DNA from: Adineta ricciae | Lineage: Eukaryota > Rotifera > Eurotatoria > Adinetida > Adinetidae | NCBI GenBank assembly: GCA_905250025.1 | Contig: CAJNOJ010000070.1 | Span: 369,504 to 433,503, forward strand | Length of the DNA: 64,000 bases | Reading direction: 5' to 3' | In this document: piece by piece, positions 46,590-57,834 of the stretch | How the letters are laid out: the number at the start of each line of letters is the position of its first letter | Position numbering within the stretch: the first letter of the stretch is position 1 | Position numbers and translations under genes: made by a program | The notes under the pieces: model-generated | The model's database searches: none | What the model was told of the DNA's origin: nothing | What the model saw: the letters and a program-made list of their open reading frames with translations, nothing else

Positions 46590-49352
46590 AGTGTGCTGAG
46601 AAAACGATATATTTCTCTCAATTAATATGTGCAAAGTCGTTCATAAGAACATTATATATGATGAAAAAATAATAAACAGACCATATTTTGAATTCGAAGA
46701 AACAATGAAAAGTTTAGAATCACATTGCAAATAAAGTTTTTCGTGATAATCTTGATTTACATACTATGCATAATTATAAATACGAGTAAATGATTGACGA
46801 GTATACTGTATATTCCATTTCATCATTCGAAGAGATTGTAAAAAGCCTAATGATAGCTGTTAGATTTTTGTCTGAACTGTACGATGTGCAAATATGAAAC
46901 AATATCGTCAATAATCTTTGAAGAAGTTCCGTCATTTCAAAAATTTTCTCAGCTGAATCTGGCAACATATAGTTTGATGAGAAATTGATGCATTGGTACT
47001 CGTCTACATTGTGTTGTCAAGTCGCCTAGATTGTGTCTCAGCCTATCCATTTTGAGCCCTTTCTTCGAGGAACAATCTCAAACTTCCTATTCGGCGGCAA
47101 TCTGTAGCCTTTTCATGTTGAAGCACTATGCGTATTGAAAGCACAACGCTTTACGCTCGTTCAAATGATAATTAGTACCATGGAGTCGAGGAAAATGGCA
47201 TCATTGGATAATTTGAATCAATTTCCATCATTGTTCAGGGTAGTTTGCTGACTACAAACAACTGATACATATCGGCCATTGCCAATGCAGACGAAGTGCT
47301 TGAATAACATAAATCCATCTATTCAGAATCAGTCTCTACGAAGCCGTGTCCACGGCAAACTACCCAGTACATAACGTCGATGTATACTCATATGAATTCT
47401 TTCACATATGTACTAGTGAGTCTGGCTGCCATTAAAACCAATATGTCATCCTACTCGTTTAAGTGACTATCGATTGATACAGATGAAAATAATCGACTTG
47501 AAGTAGTCGTCTATTGTTTTACAAATTCGAAAATGGTTGCAGCACTTCTAGAAGAGTAATGAATCACCTAGAGAGGTAAAATACACACTTGCATTGAATA
47601 TTCACGTTGTCAATGGGAATCGCAATGGTCGAGTTGATCAATTGCTTCGTTTGAGGATGGTGATAGAGAGTATTTCATTCACAAATAGCTTTTTTTCAAA
47701 ACACTTCGCTGCGTTAGATATGACTCTTTCAACGATAATATTTAATCATATTTATGCATTTTTACAGAAGAGAACGGAAAGCTCGTCATTGAATAGTCTG
47801 GAAGGGCGAGTACAGAAATATTTTCATCGATGAGAAATACAATTTTGTCAATTGGAAAGCTGATATTCAAATCGCTACTATCTGAGTTCATCGGAAGAAT
47901 GCTGTGCCCCAATGTATAGCATCTGTTGCAGAAGTAGATAGTCATATTCCCTTCTCAGTGGCACGTTCCATCATACTCAGACGATCAGATGAAACTAAGG
48001 CGTGAAGATACGATCATGAAACTTTATTTTTTAGATTCCGCCAGAAAGAAAGACATGTTTTGTCTTGAATGGTGTTAGTTGATTGTAACAATATACACCT
48101 CGATTCTTATTAGCGTATCTGTACTTATTTAAGGTCATCAAGATCTTAACCAAGCTGACATGGTTCGAATATTGGAATTTCAGATTGCAGAAGACAATCG
48201 ACAGAAGGATTGCGGTCTTGTTCTGGATCGGCAGCGAGAAAGTATTCCTTTAAAGCATCATTGCTTTTCTCAGAGTTACCTGCTCAATGAGGATCATTCT
48301 CTTTACGAGAACAGGTTAAAACCACGCTATTATTGATGTTAGACGCAAACATGATATTGAATTGACCACATTAACACGGTGCAGACGATCAACGAAGGTT
48401 TTTAGATTTTGAACGAAACGATCGGAACATTTATAAGTTCCGTCCAGTACACGATTTGCAGAACATAGGGCTATTTATTTTTTATATTGATTGGTCAAAT
48501 CTGTACTTACTGATTGATATTTTTTTTCAATAAAGATTTGACTTCATTCTGATTTGCCAATTTAATCTTATAACAAGGCTAACTTTTATCAAAACACCCT
48601 CAGCACAACATGCAAATCTAAATTACATCGAATGTGAGTATTACCATTCAATGAATGTTGGTGTACGATATATGAAGAAATTCGTCATTATATTACAGCG
48701 GTTTTGTGAACTATTTTATAGATAATGATACTCATAAGAAACCTATTTTCTTAATAACATTCGACGAGTGAGATAATGGCCTATATTTGACTGAGAATTG
48801 AAGATTCATTCTATTATTAACTTATATATAAGTCGCATTGAGAGATTCAGTCAGTACGTGTGTCCACCTGATAATCAGAAGTATAAATGAGACGTATTGA
48901 GGAAAAACTAATCAAAAGAAACAACGGATTCCCGGATCACTGAAAGTACAATGAAAATCCGCCGTTCTCCCTTTGGTTTTAGTTGACTCTTCGAAGAAAG
49001 AATCTAGATCACCAACGATAATGTGCTCTTTCAAATTACCGAAAATAAAAACCAGACTGGAAAATTCCAATGTGTAGTGAAAAAATCTGGACTATATGAA
49101 ATATTCGCCAAGACTTAAACTTTGTCGTTCATGTTAACATGGACATATATTTGCATATTTAGTACCTACGTATTTTCTCGCATCATGAGATATTCTGGAT
49201 AAACTATCAAAAGTCCAGCCATAGAATTGTTCTAATCGGCGACAGCGTAATTCGCGTGATAAACAATGAAACACATTTTTCCTTGTTCCGTACAGATCTT
49301 CATCGGATAGATAAATATACTAAGCGTGTTTTAAGTCGATTGAAGAATATGG
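46590..49352. other. 2.8-kb gene-poor interval
   Basis: No intact gene. An inverted pair GGGTAGTTTGC (about 47237) and GCAAACTACCC (about 47357) flanks about 110 bp. On the minus strand near 47900 a frame reads FCNRCYTLGH, faintly like a zinc knuckle of a retroelement. On the plus strand near 48130-48330 an open stretch reads ADMVRILEFQIAEDNRQKD, of unknown origin. A TATATATAAG lies near 48822 with no gene behind it. The interval looks like decayed mobile-element DNA, but I cannot name the element. Confidence 0.45.
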
Positions 49353-49733
49353 TCATCGAAAAGCATGGAAATAATTCGTTGCATTGCTCAATTTTCGCTG
49401 AACATAATCCTCAAAATGAGGGATATTCATAATCAAAGCAATGATATGTCGCAGATTCTGAACGTTAACTTTTGCACTAAACAACCGCCAATCAATGAAA
49501 CGTTCGAAGGGAAGTACAATATTTTCCGCTACTATCAATGGAATTGCACTCAAAGCAATCGATTCGTACAAACGAGGCGACCGCGGACTAATGCCTTCCA
49601 AACATAGATGAAAGATACTTGAACGAATCGAATTTGCATAGTCATTTAGTCTTAAAATTCCGTCGACTAATAATAATGTGTTTTGTTTGGAAATTGTATA
49701 TAGTAGAGAAACTTTCGTTTTGCACACCGACAT
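49353..49733 (-). pseudogene. C-terminal fragment of an exostosin-like (GT47) glycosyltransferase
   Basis: 126 residues open from an ATG at 49733. The stretch SSIFHLCLEGISPRSPRLYE followed by SIALSAIPLIVAENIVLPFE matches the donor-binding half of exostosin-like GT47 enzymes (compare S.FCL...G..P.S.RL.E.I..G.IPVI......LPF). The N-terminal half of the domain is absent, and the space upstream is taken by the minus-strand gene ending at 49812. It is therefore a truncated gene copy, unless a distant exon exists. Confidence 0.6.
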
Positions 49734-49811
49734 GTTTTCAATTTTCTATTCATTATTTCGTATTTCGATTGTGTGAGATGTTCGTAGAAAAAAAAACGAC
49801 ATGACCATGAC

Positions 49812-50693
49812 TTACAAAACCATTTTATTAAAATTCTCGCACATGTATTCTGGAGTGAGACGCGCCGGAATCGCTACGGAAAATTTGATAGTGCAATTGT
49901 CAGTAAGTAATGTACCTCCAAGTTGAAAAGCATCGTTTTGAATCTTCGAGATCATTTCAGAATAGCTTTCTATGTTTAATAATCGATCATTTTGTGCATG
50001 AATAAAGTACGTAGGTGGAACTGGATTAAAGAAGTTCTTTGTGGGATCTTGGAATATGCAGTACATTCTTGTTAATGAAGTATTCTGCGAACAAAATTCA
50101 AAATAGAACCAATTTGCAAATGTCGGATTGGGTACAAGTTGATCGCGCATATCTCTGTCATAGTCAGAATGAATAAGTAAACTTGGTTTATAACCCGAAT
50201 AGACGTACAAAATTTGCGCTTGGACGGGAAGAACGCGACTTAGTAATGAGCACATGCGAGAGCCTCGACGCACACCGAAAAGGTAGAGACGAGGATAAGA
50301 CTGAAACAGTTTCAAGTAAATAGCTTTCATCCATTTTCGAAAAGTCATATAAATTGAATATGCATCTGAATTGTTTTGTATAGGCATGGAGATCTCATAA
50401 TCGTATCTATTTGTACATATGGCCAGGATAGAAAACTCGTTCAAACGCATTTCTGAAAGAAGTCTCTCAGTTACGGAGAAACCACACCAATCGATACACC
50501 GACGATGACGACCGGCTAGAAGAAGAATAAGACGTGATTCGTTTTTCCATTTTATCGCCGTATTCAATTCATAACGATATTCATACGAAGTTGAATAGGA
50601 TGAAAACAAGGTATTCCTTTGATTTTGTACTAGATAAACAATGAAATCAAAGAGAAGAATTGAATGTAGTAGATGTCGCTTACTTAATTCCAT
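49812..50693 (-). CDS. alpha/beta-hydrolase-like secreted or anchored protein with a substituted nucleophile
   Basis: 293 residues, single exon. The N-terminus has a signal-anchor-like segment (LLHSILLFDFIVYLV). The order of elements (strand RLILLLAGRHRRCID; helix SVTERLLSEM; elbow RLYLFGVRRGSRMCSLL; strand QILYVYSGY; late TYFIHAQNDRLLNIESY) fits an alpha/beta-hydrolase. The nucleophile elbow reads G-V-R-R-G where G-x-S-x-G is expected, so the Ser is replaced by Arg and classic hydrolase activity is unlikely. It may be a binding protein or on its way to becoming a pseudogene. The stop is 78 bp upstream of the GT47 fragment on the same strand. Confidence 0.6.
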   Translation of the reverse strand: MELSKRHLLHSILLFDFIVYLVQNQRNTLFSSYSTSYEYRYELNTAIKWKNESRLILLLAGRHRRCIDWCGFSVTERLLSEMRLNEFSILAICTNRYDYEISMPIQNNSDAYSIYMTFRKWMKAIYLKLFQSYPRLYLFGVRRGSRMCSLLSRVLPVQAQILYVYSGYKPSLLIHSDYDRDMRDQLVPNPTFANWFYFEFCSQNTSLTRMYCIFQDPTKNFFNPVPPTYFIHAQNDRLLNIESYSEMISKIQNDAFQLGGTLLTDNCTIKFSVAIPARLTPEYMCENFNKMVL

Positions 50694-50899
50694 ACTGTTG
50701 ATGCTGAATTTGAGTCAGAGATGTAGCACAATTGTGAGCAGAGTTATCATCGATCTGACATACTTTTTAAACAAGCAGCAAAGAAAACTTACAAGAATCT
50801 GTCCTATCATTGCAAAAGACAAAAGAAGCAGTCGATTTTGATTAAAGAATACCTTATGGAAAAAAACGGTGAAAATAATCATCAAAGTGAAACTCCATC

Positions 50900-51866
50900 A
50901 TGGCATGTCAGAAAATGACGCTGTTCAAGGCTATTGGTATTAGTTACTTCGTCCTAACTAGTTATTATGAACCACCGTTCATCTGGATTTCAATTCAATC
51001 ATTTCTAGTCGCATATTTTCTCTTTCTTGTTGGTTACTATTTCAAACCAGTCTATGGAATCGCGAATAACCTCCGTTTTGTTCAGGACAAAGCCGAACAA
51101 TACATACTGTGGTATTTTGTTTACAATAGCTGTTTTGCAGTTTCGCGTACACTTTTTACTCTGAGTACAAAAACGACAATTATGGGATCTTATCCAACAC
51201 GATATAACTTTTTTCTAGAACCTCTTTTCTAACTACGATTGTACTCACTCAGTGGTTCCACATGGTTTTATCCGCAATTATTCTTTACGGTCATCATTGC
51301 GCAATTTATGTATTGCAATAGGAAAGAACGTCTCTTCATAGATGTACTTTATATCATTAGTGTTCTTTTGCTATTCACCATTGGAAATAATCTGTTCGAT
51401 TGTATAAACAATCTTCGAATTGTTTACATCATGTTATTGTTTCCTTACCTACACTCTTCTCATTTGGATTATCCATTCCTATCCGGATATACGATACAAT
51501 CTTGCCAAAGTTGATTGTCATCGACAACCTTCCTGGGTTCCTGTTGTAATCGGCTGCATCAATATTTACTTACATTTATTTATATGCTACGCTCTACAGT
51601 ATGTTCTTGATGACAATGACGTTTTGAATATCATTGCTAACGAATCTTATCATATCATGTTTTTACACGGATTGTCATTTACATTTGTTAATTTCATTGG
51701 TTTCAAATGTATTTTTGATATGGACACTCGTGTTCTGGACTTATTCTATCGATATGCATCAGAAATTACTTGGCCATTTTCTTTCGTTGCTGGTATTCAA
51801 CTTCCGATTTTGTTTATTAGGTTTCTACGGTTTATTAAATTAAAATCATGTCACTTTTTTCTTTGA
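50900..51866 (+). pseudogene. disrupted multi-pass membrane acyltransferase-like gene (acyltransferase-3 type)
   Basis: Three open pieces carry membrane helices in order: 50900-51232, 51239-51514 in the same frame after an in-frame TAA, and 51420-51866 in a different frame. The first contains PPFIWISIQSFLVAYFLFLV. The last contains ANESYHIMFLHGLSFTFVNF, which resembles the last helices of acyltransferase-3 family proteins, where a SY.IYLLH-type motif is common. The stop could be avoided only by an intron with no good donor, and a second shift is needed near 51420-51510. I judge it a pseudogene. The family assignment is tentative. Confidence 0.5.
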
Positions 51867-52016
51867 ATCTGAGTATGTTACATCATTTCGTTCTTGTTTG
51901 TCCAAACAACGAGAATACGATTAAGGTGCGAAGCACTACACTTCGACTTTTCATTTTCCTTTGATGATAAACGTTACGTATTAAATTACCAAGGCTTTTT
52001 TATCTTTTTTGTCATT

Positions 52017-52877
52017 ATGTCGTCAACAAAAGAACAACAACGTGTGATTCTCGTCACAGGTGCAAATAAAGGCATCGGATTTTATGTCATCAAACGACTT
52101 TTAGATCGATCTGCGTCAGCTAATACAACTATTTTACTTGGTAGTCGTGATTTAGACCGTGGTCAAAATGCGATCGAACAATTAGGCAGTCCGTCGAATG
52201 TTCATCTTCTACAATTAGATGTTTCGTCCGCGCAAAGTATCCATCAGGCAGTGAACACTATCAAAGAAAAGTACGATGGTCATTTGGATGTGTTGATCAA
52301 CAATGCTGGCGTTCTTACCACAGATATGACAGTTGATGCTGCTCGACAAGGGTTTGCTGTTAATTATTATGGTGTTAAAACTTTGAATGAACAACTGCTT
52401 CCTATAATTCGAGAGGATGGACGGATTATTAATGTATCCAGTCAAATTGGTCCCATGGCTTTGTATGAATCATCCATTGAACTTCAAAAGAAATACACAT
52501 CGCCGTCATTAACGGTCGAAGAACTGGATCAACTAGTGGAAAATTTCATTTCAGCGATTGAAACAAGTACTCTCGAAGATGTTGGTTACTACAGTAAAAC
52601 GTATCCCGCTATTTATGGTATATCGAAAGCAGCATTGAATGCACTAACTCAAATTGAAGCACGAGAATGGAATTCTGCGAAAAATCGACTGGTCCTTTCG
52701 GTTTCTCCCGGATTTTGTGCAACCGATATGACTAGCCATGCATCCAATGCTCGCTCTCCTGAACTAGGTGCTGATTCGATTTTACATGCTATCTATACGC
52801 CTGCGAATGAACTACACAATGGTGGATTCTATCGTGATGGCATAGAACTACCACTCATATCTGAGCCCTCGACATAA
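52017..52877 (+). CDS. short-chain dehydrogenase/reductase, carbonyl-reductase-like
   Basis: 286 residues, intronless, from the ATG at 52017. The NADP-binding motif TGANKGIG, the DVSS acidic site, NNAG and the catalytic Ser...YxxxK (NVSSQIGPM; YGISKAALNA) are all intact. The long segment between Ser and Tyr (about 60 residues, with LTVEELDQLVENFI) is the hallmark of monomeric carbonyl reductases such as CBR1. It probably reduces reactive carbonyls in the cytosol with NADPH. The upstream in-frame extension to 51894 has no Met-supported function and is treated as leader. Confidence 0.92.
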   Translation: MSSTKEQQRVILVTGANKGIGFYVIKRLLDRSASANTTILLGSRDLDRGQNAIEQLGSPSNVHLLQLDVSSAQSIHQAVNTIKEKYDGHLDVLINNAGVLTTDMTVDAARQGFAVNYYGVKTLNEQLLPIIREDGRIINVSSQIGPMALYESSIELQKKYTSPSLTVEELDQLVENFISAIETSTLEDVGYYSKTYPAIYGISKAALNALTQIEAREWNSAKNRLVLSVSPGFCATDMTSHASNARSPELGADSILHAIYTPANELHNGGFYRDGIELPLISEPST

Positions 52878-52998
52878 CGATAAAAACGTATTTTTTTGTT
52901 TCTTTTCTACTTTATCTAAAAATTAAACTTCTTATCAACTTTGATAACTTGATATAGAATTCATCTTGATGTTGTGATGAAAAGCTAACGCTGTTGAA

Positions 52999-54003
52999 AT
53001 GGAGAAAACATCGGATGTTGAGCCTTCGCAGATTCGAATTGGAGTCGTTGGTTTAGGATTGATGGGTAGCAGTATTACTACCTGTCTTCTAATCGCTGGT
53101 CATTCAGTTGTAGCCATCGCACCATTACACGTCGATCTCGAAACAGCTGAGACCCGTATTCGTGATCATCTGACACACTCATTCGAGCACGAGATTTGCT
53201 CCGAACAACCTGAATTTTACTGGAAAAAGTTGACTATCACTGAAGATTACAGCCTTCTCAAAGATGTGCTCGTGGTCATTGAATGCACTCTAGAAGATAT
53301 GACAATTAAAAAACAAGTCTATGAACGTATTGAAAATGTGGTTAGCGATCAAACCATTATAACTAGCAATACATCAGCTATTCCGATAAGTCTCCTTCAA
53401 AAAGAAACCCGAGTTCCTGATCGATTTCTCGGATTACACTGGGCTGAACCATCTCATACTACACGATTTTTAGAGATCATTTGCGGTGACAAGTCCAACC
53501 AAGAAAAGGCGGAATGGTTGTATAAATTATCCCATTATTGGGCAAAAGAGCCAACACTTGTACGGAAAGATATCCGTGGTTTTATAACCAATCGTCTTAT
53601 GTATGCTCTATATCGTGAAGCTTTTCATCTGGTTGAAAATGGTTATGCTACAGTTGATGATGTCGACCGTGCATGCCGAAATAACGCCGGTTATTGGATG
53701 ACATTAGTTGGATGTTTTCGATGGATGGATCTTACTGGTGTACCGGCTTACCATGCAGTTATGAAAGATCTATTTCCAACACTTCATAACGGAACTGAAG
53801 TACCTAAATTGATTGACGATCTTGTCAATGATGGTGGTAAAGGAATTTCCAACGCTCATGGTTTTTATAAATATACACCAGAAGAAGCTCAATTATGGCG
53901 GGAAACTTTCGAAGAATTCAGTTATGAAGTACGCCGATTAGCATTGAAATATCCTGTTGATATCGTGAAAAAGAAATTAGAAAGCAAAAAGAGTCCAGAC
54001 TAA
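52999..54003 (+). CDS. 3-hydroxyacyl-CoA dehydrogenase family protein
   Basis: 334 residues, intronless. The N-terminal Rossmann fold has IGVVGLGLMGSSI and the acidic end of strand 2. VVIECTLEDM, SNTSAIPIS and FLGLHWAEPSH follow the HADH pattern (E...D...K; SNTS; G.H...P). The C-terminal helical domain has GFITNRLMYALYREAFHLVE and GGKGISNAHGFYKY. In beta-oxidation this family oxidises 3-hydroxyacyl-CoA with NAD+. HWAEP in place of HFFNP suggests a divergent subgroup, as in bacterial or lambda-crystallin-like enzymes, so the substrate may differ. No mitochondrial targeting peptide is evident. It lies 121 bp downstream of the SDR on the same strand. Confidence 0.88.
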   Translation: MEKTSDVEPSQIRIGVVGLGLMGSSITTCLLIAGHSVVAIAPLHVDLETAETRIRDHLTHSFEHEICSEQPEFYWKKLTITEDYSLLKDVLVVIECTLEDMTIKKQVYERIENVVSDQTIITSNTSAIPISLLQKETRVPDRFLGLHWAEPSHTTRFLEIICGDKSNQEKAEWLYKLSHYWAKEPTLVRKDIRGFITNRLMYALYREAFHLVENGYATVDDVDRACRNNAGYWMTLVGCFRWMDLTGVPAYHAVMKDLFPTLHNGTEVPKLIDDLVNDGGKGISNAHGFYKYTPEEAQLWRETFEEFSYEVRRLALKYPVDIVKKKLESKKSPD

Positions 54004-54190
54004 ATCAAATATTCATTTTTTTTATTATTTAATAAACTATCAAATACAAACTTCGTCTCATTTTCATATCCACTCGAAAAACTAATCCGATATTTAATAT
54101 ATGCATTGCTTCAATTCGATTTCAAGAATAGCAATCAACGTTAAAAGCAGCAAGATTCGTTCTCGGAAAAGACATCCATCATTTTCCAAT

Positions 54191-54292
54191 ACACACACAC
54201 ATATATATATGTATTCGTCATTTATCAATACCAACCTATTAGCAAACAAATATACAAAAGAAAGCGACAACAAAGAGAAAACACACACACAC
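54191..54292. repeat. CA/TA microsatellites in the 3' flank of the TGF-beta gene
   Basis: (AC)5(AT)5 occupies 54191-54210, and a second (AC) run lies at 54281-54292. Both are within about 120 bp of the TGF-beta stop codon on the opposite strand and may be part of its 3' UTR. Confidence 0.85.
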
Positions 54293-54307
54293 GACACACG
54301 TACACAT

Positions 54308-55341
54308 TCATCTACAAAGACACGCATCGACAATCATATTAGGTAAACGACGAATAAGATAATTATAGTCTGAACTTTTATAAAACACACTTAATGATGA
54401 ATAGCGATCGGGCACACAGCTCGCTTTGGGTAGATCAAGATCATTTCGAATACCTAATCGTTGAAGAAAGTGTTGAAGAAGTGCATGATTCGTCATTAAC
54501 TAAACGAGACACAAAGATCAATGACGATGGTTAAACAGATCAAATCAATTTACTTTTGTTTGACAGGAACCTGAGCAAAGATTAGCCATGAAATTTTTCG
54601 GTTCAATCATCCATGAAGCAAAACCCAAATCAGAAAAATCAATGACGAAAGGCTTTAATGAACACGTATCGGATTCGATTATTGGTATGGTTTCATTCCA
54701 ATTCGATAAGAAGATATTTGAATCGGTCAACGATTGCTTATTTTCACGAGAACGTCGTGATCTGAAAAGGAATAATAGATTGGAGTTAGTAATCTTGTTG
54801 AATGAAATAGTAACCTTATTCGCTGGTTCACTTCTTTCTCGAATTGTTCATAACTCTTCACATCTTGTTCCAGATTTTTCGGTATGAATTCTTCGAAGAT
54901 ATTCGGAGGTTTCGAATCGTTTGAGTGGATGATTAAGAATGGAGTGTAAACACTAAATTTTTCTAATTCAACTATATTTCGTCGTTGTGTCGGTGTGGTC
55001 ACAGTTGGCTTCAGCGTAATACCGAAATATTCCGATTTTTGTGCTGTTGTTAAGTACGATAATTGACGTTGAATGATATCACCAATCGGAAACGATTGCC
55101 AACCGTAAGAGTCAGATTCTAATTGTATTTGAGCAGACAGCGATGAAAGTCGATGTGAAGAATAGATTTCATTGAGGGAATAAGCTATTGGCCAACGTGT
55201 TCGTCGTTTATAAAAGTGTAACGAAACAGCATAGATACTTTCCGTACGACGAATGGTATTCAGGTCAAAGACATACATTGTTACATTATCAATATCCGCT
55301 AGAATTACAAAGTTGATTAAAATACAAGCAAATATAATCAA
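54308..55341 (-). CDS. TGF-beta superfamily ligand, GDF9/BMP15-like cysteine pattern
   Basis: Three exons are firm: about 55298 (or further upstream) to 54815, 54761-54554 and 54499-54308. A hydrophobic stretch (LLIIFACILINFVILA) precedes a TGF-beta propeptide-like region (GWQSFPIGDIIQRQLSYL). A polybasic furin site RIRSRRSR spans the exon 1/2 junction. The mature domain has CSLKPFVIDFSDLGFASWMI, then NLCSGSCQTK, then KASCVPDRYSSLSVFY and a terminal VDACLCR. That gives the cystine-knot spacing, with SCVP in place of the usual CCVP, so the cysteine for the interchain disulfide is missing, as in GDF9 and BMP15. The ligand should form a non-covalent dimer. The start codon exon was not found. The frame lacks an ATG before 55341. 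Confidence 0.85.
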
Positions 55342-55813
55342 TAAAGCATTTGTCTTAATAGACTCATAAATGCGCTGTGAAACATGTCAGATTTGTGAAA
55401 TTTCTTATGACAGATGTCACAAAGTGACTTTTGCATTTAGATTGCGAACAATGTGATAAGATAGTATTCAACTCAAATAAAAATTAATCGCTATGATGAT
55501 CCTCGATGAAGGACATCCTTGTATAGTTGGCTTCTCAGATTACTTTCAACAGTCGATCAAAGAAAGAATGGAGAGAAAAGGAACGACCGAAATGAAGTGT
55601 CTTGCGTTCAGTGAGCAGATAAAAAGATTCAATATGTTATTTTTTCTTTCTTCTTCAATGACTCTACTTAAGATGATACTTGACTTCGATAGGTATGTCA
55701 ATTTACTTGAGCGAAGCACAACGAGAACTATTTATCGATATGATTGTTACATGCCGATTACTAGTTAACTAAACAATCAATCTCGAGAATCTGTTTTTAT
55801 TNTTTCATTTACT
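55342..55813. other. divergent intergenic region, 472 bp, with an N at 55802
   Basis: It separates the TGF-beta gene (-) from TIR-SAM gene 2 (+) and likely hides the first exon of the former. A single unresolved base sits 12 bp upstream of the TIR-SAM start. A 91-codon plus-strand frame here has no family features. Confidence 0.6.
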
Positions 55814-57834
55814 ATGGCGTTTTATAAAGAATATACGCAAGAATTAGACACTGCTGCTCAAGAACTTGCTTCCCCTGTGTATCAAGAAGCATTTGAAGCT
55901 GCCACCAAAGCACAATTTGCTAGAGTTCCATTTGAACATATTGTGATACTTACGAGACATCCAAATAAAATTGCCTGGTATGCAGGCGATCAAAGACAAA
56001 GAATAATTGAACGAATTCGACAAGCTCAGCTGAAATGGTTTAATAATTGGATTCATCAATATGGCACCGGTCAATCGTTCACAATAGAAAATGAGGACGT
56101 TTTTGATACACTGACATTACATTTACTTAATATATTGTTTCGATTAGATCACGGTGACGTGATCACTACGAAGAATATACGTGAAGAGTTTGAACAAATA
56201 GCTAAGACTATTAAGCATTGTCTCATTACAATTAAAGCAGCGAATCCAATGAAACTCAATAAAACAACATTGCTTTGTGTTCGAGAACTTCTCCAAGTTC
56301 TTTTCTATTTCACATTGGATAATGATCTGGTTATTTATCTTAAAAGTCTTGGATTAATTGATCTTATAAACACTATCATGCAATTATCAGACAATCACAA
56401 AGAAATTCTCTTACATGCGTACCGAATCTTGGCCGTATTAATGTCAGAAGCAGATATCAAACAACTACAGAACGCAGAAAGAATCGCTTCGGTATTTATA
56501 GAATTTATTCAGAGTACTATCGATGGTGGCGATCGAATGAAAGAACGTCTTCACAACAATCTGCGTAGTCTTAATGGTAAGTTGATACTTTTAAAACTAT
56601 TCAGTTGAATTTGTCATAATGTTTAGTTCTGACACAGCATGATGTTATTCGCGATGAGCTAATTAAACAAAATGGTCAACGTTATTTTCTTCGTTGTGCA
56701 CTTGAAAAACAATTTGATCCAGTCAAAGCAAAGTTACCTTCACTTCAAATTCTTCTTGCACTTTCGTTCAATGATGAGTTTGCAACATCGCTAAAGAACA
56801 ACACAACTTTTATGGAACATGTTCTTGAATTGAAAACATCATCCGATGAAAATTTACAACGGATTGCTACTGCATTAATTTGGCAATTAGAAACAAGGCC
56901 CGAGACGAAAGATGAGCACAAGGAAATGGATCATCAATCACCAAAATCGAACAAGAAACAATACGATATTATGATTAGTTATTCGCATAGTGATAATAAG
57001 TTGTGCCAGCAAATCTTAGAGCGTTTGGAACAAGAAAAGTTCAACGTTTGGATTGATTTTCAAAAGGTGCATGGGAATCTCACTGAGACTATTGCTGAAG
57101 CGATTGAAAATTCTGACATTGTGCTTATCTGCATGTCTGATGCTTACAAGCAAAGTCCTGTTTGCAAACAAGAAGCTAACTATGCTGCTAAGCGTGGTTG
57201 TCACATTATTCCTTTAGTGATGACACCTAAGTATAAAGCGGATGGATGGCTTGGATTAATAACTTCCGATCGATTGTATGTCGATTTCAAGAAGATGACC
57301 TTTGATGATGCATTTAAACAGTTAAAAGATCAAATTCAACGTAATCGAACAAATGCCGCACAAACACCAGTAATCAATCAAAAACTACCTGAGAATGATC
57401 ATCTTTTATCGACTAGTGTCGCCCCACAGCCAGTCGAAATACACGTTGTTTTGTAAGTCTTCCTCGTTCTGTATTTGTATCGGTTAGATAAACATCATCG
57501 GATTTTGTTTAGAGAGTATCCACATTGTATTGATATGTGGACTGAAGAACATGTGAAATCTTTTCTTGTTGTCAAGAAGATCCCGAGTCTTTTGGGAGCA
57601 TTCCAAGGGATGAACGGTCGTCTACTGCACAGACTCTATGATATGTGTCAATCAAATCAGCAGGCGATGTTTGTATCACTTAAAGAAGATGTTGCTCAGT
57701 CCTCAAATGCACCGTCGTTGTTGACTCTGAAAGATTATCTTACCTTTTTGGAAGAGATCAAAGCTTATATCCCATACAAATCCGGCGCTGGCGCTCAAAT
57801 AAATCCGACGTCCGCTGTCTGCAGTCTTATGTGA
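55814..57834 (+). CDS. TIR-SAM protein 2 with helical N-terminus and C-terminal CaaX box
   Basis: Three exons, 55814-56576, 56627-57452 and 57513-57834, give 636 residues. Residues 1-350 are helical and armadillo-like. The TIR domain starts near 365 (YDIMISYSHSDNKLCQQIL), then NVWIDFQKVHG, IAEAIENSDIVLICMSDAY and SPVCKQEANYAAKRGCHIIP. Glu437 in CKQEA is the probable NADase catalytic residue. The last exon encodes a SAM-type domain (MWTEEHVKSFLVVKKIPSLL to LTLKDYLTFLEEIKAYIP). The protein ends VCSLM, a CaaX prenylation box. Architecture matches the gene at 30 kb, with different sequence and added introns, so the two are ancient paralogs or members of one family. Membrane-anchored NAD+ cleavage is inferred. 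Confidence 0.88.

Noticed and set aside
52017..54003. Operon-like pair of SDR and 3-hydroxyacyl-CoA dehydrogenase
   Set aside because: They are 121 bp apart on one strand, but each has its own AT-rich leader and nothing shows a shared transcript or trans-splice acceptor.
54094..54346. ORFs across the CA/TA microsatellites
   Set aside because: Open frames produced by simple repeats in the 3' flank of the TGF-beta gene.
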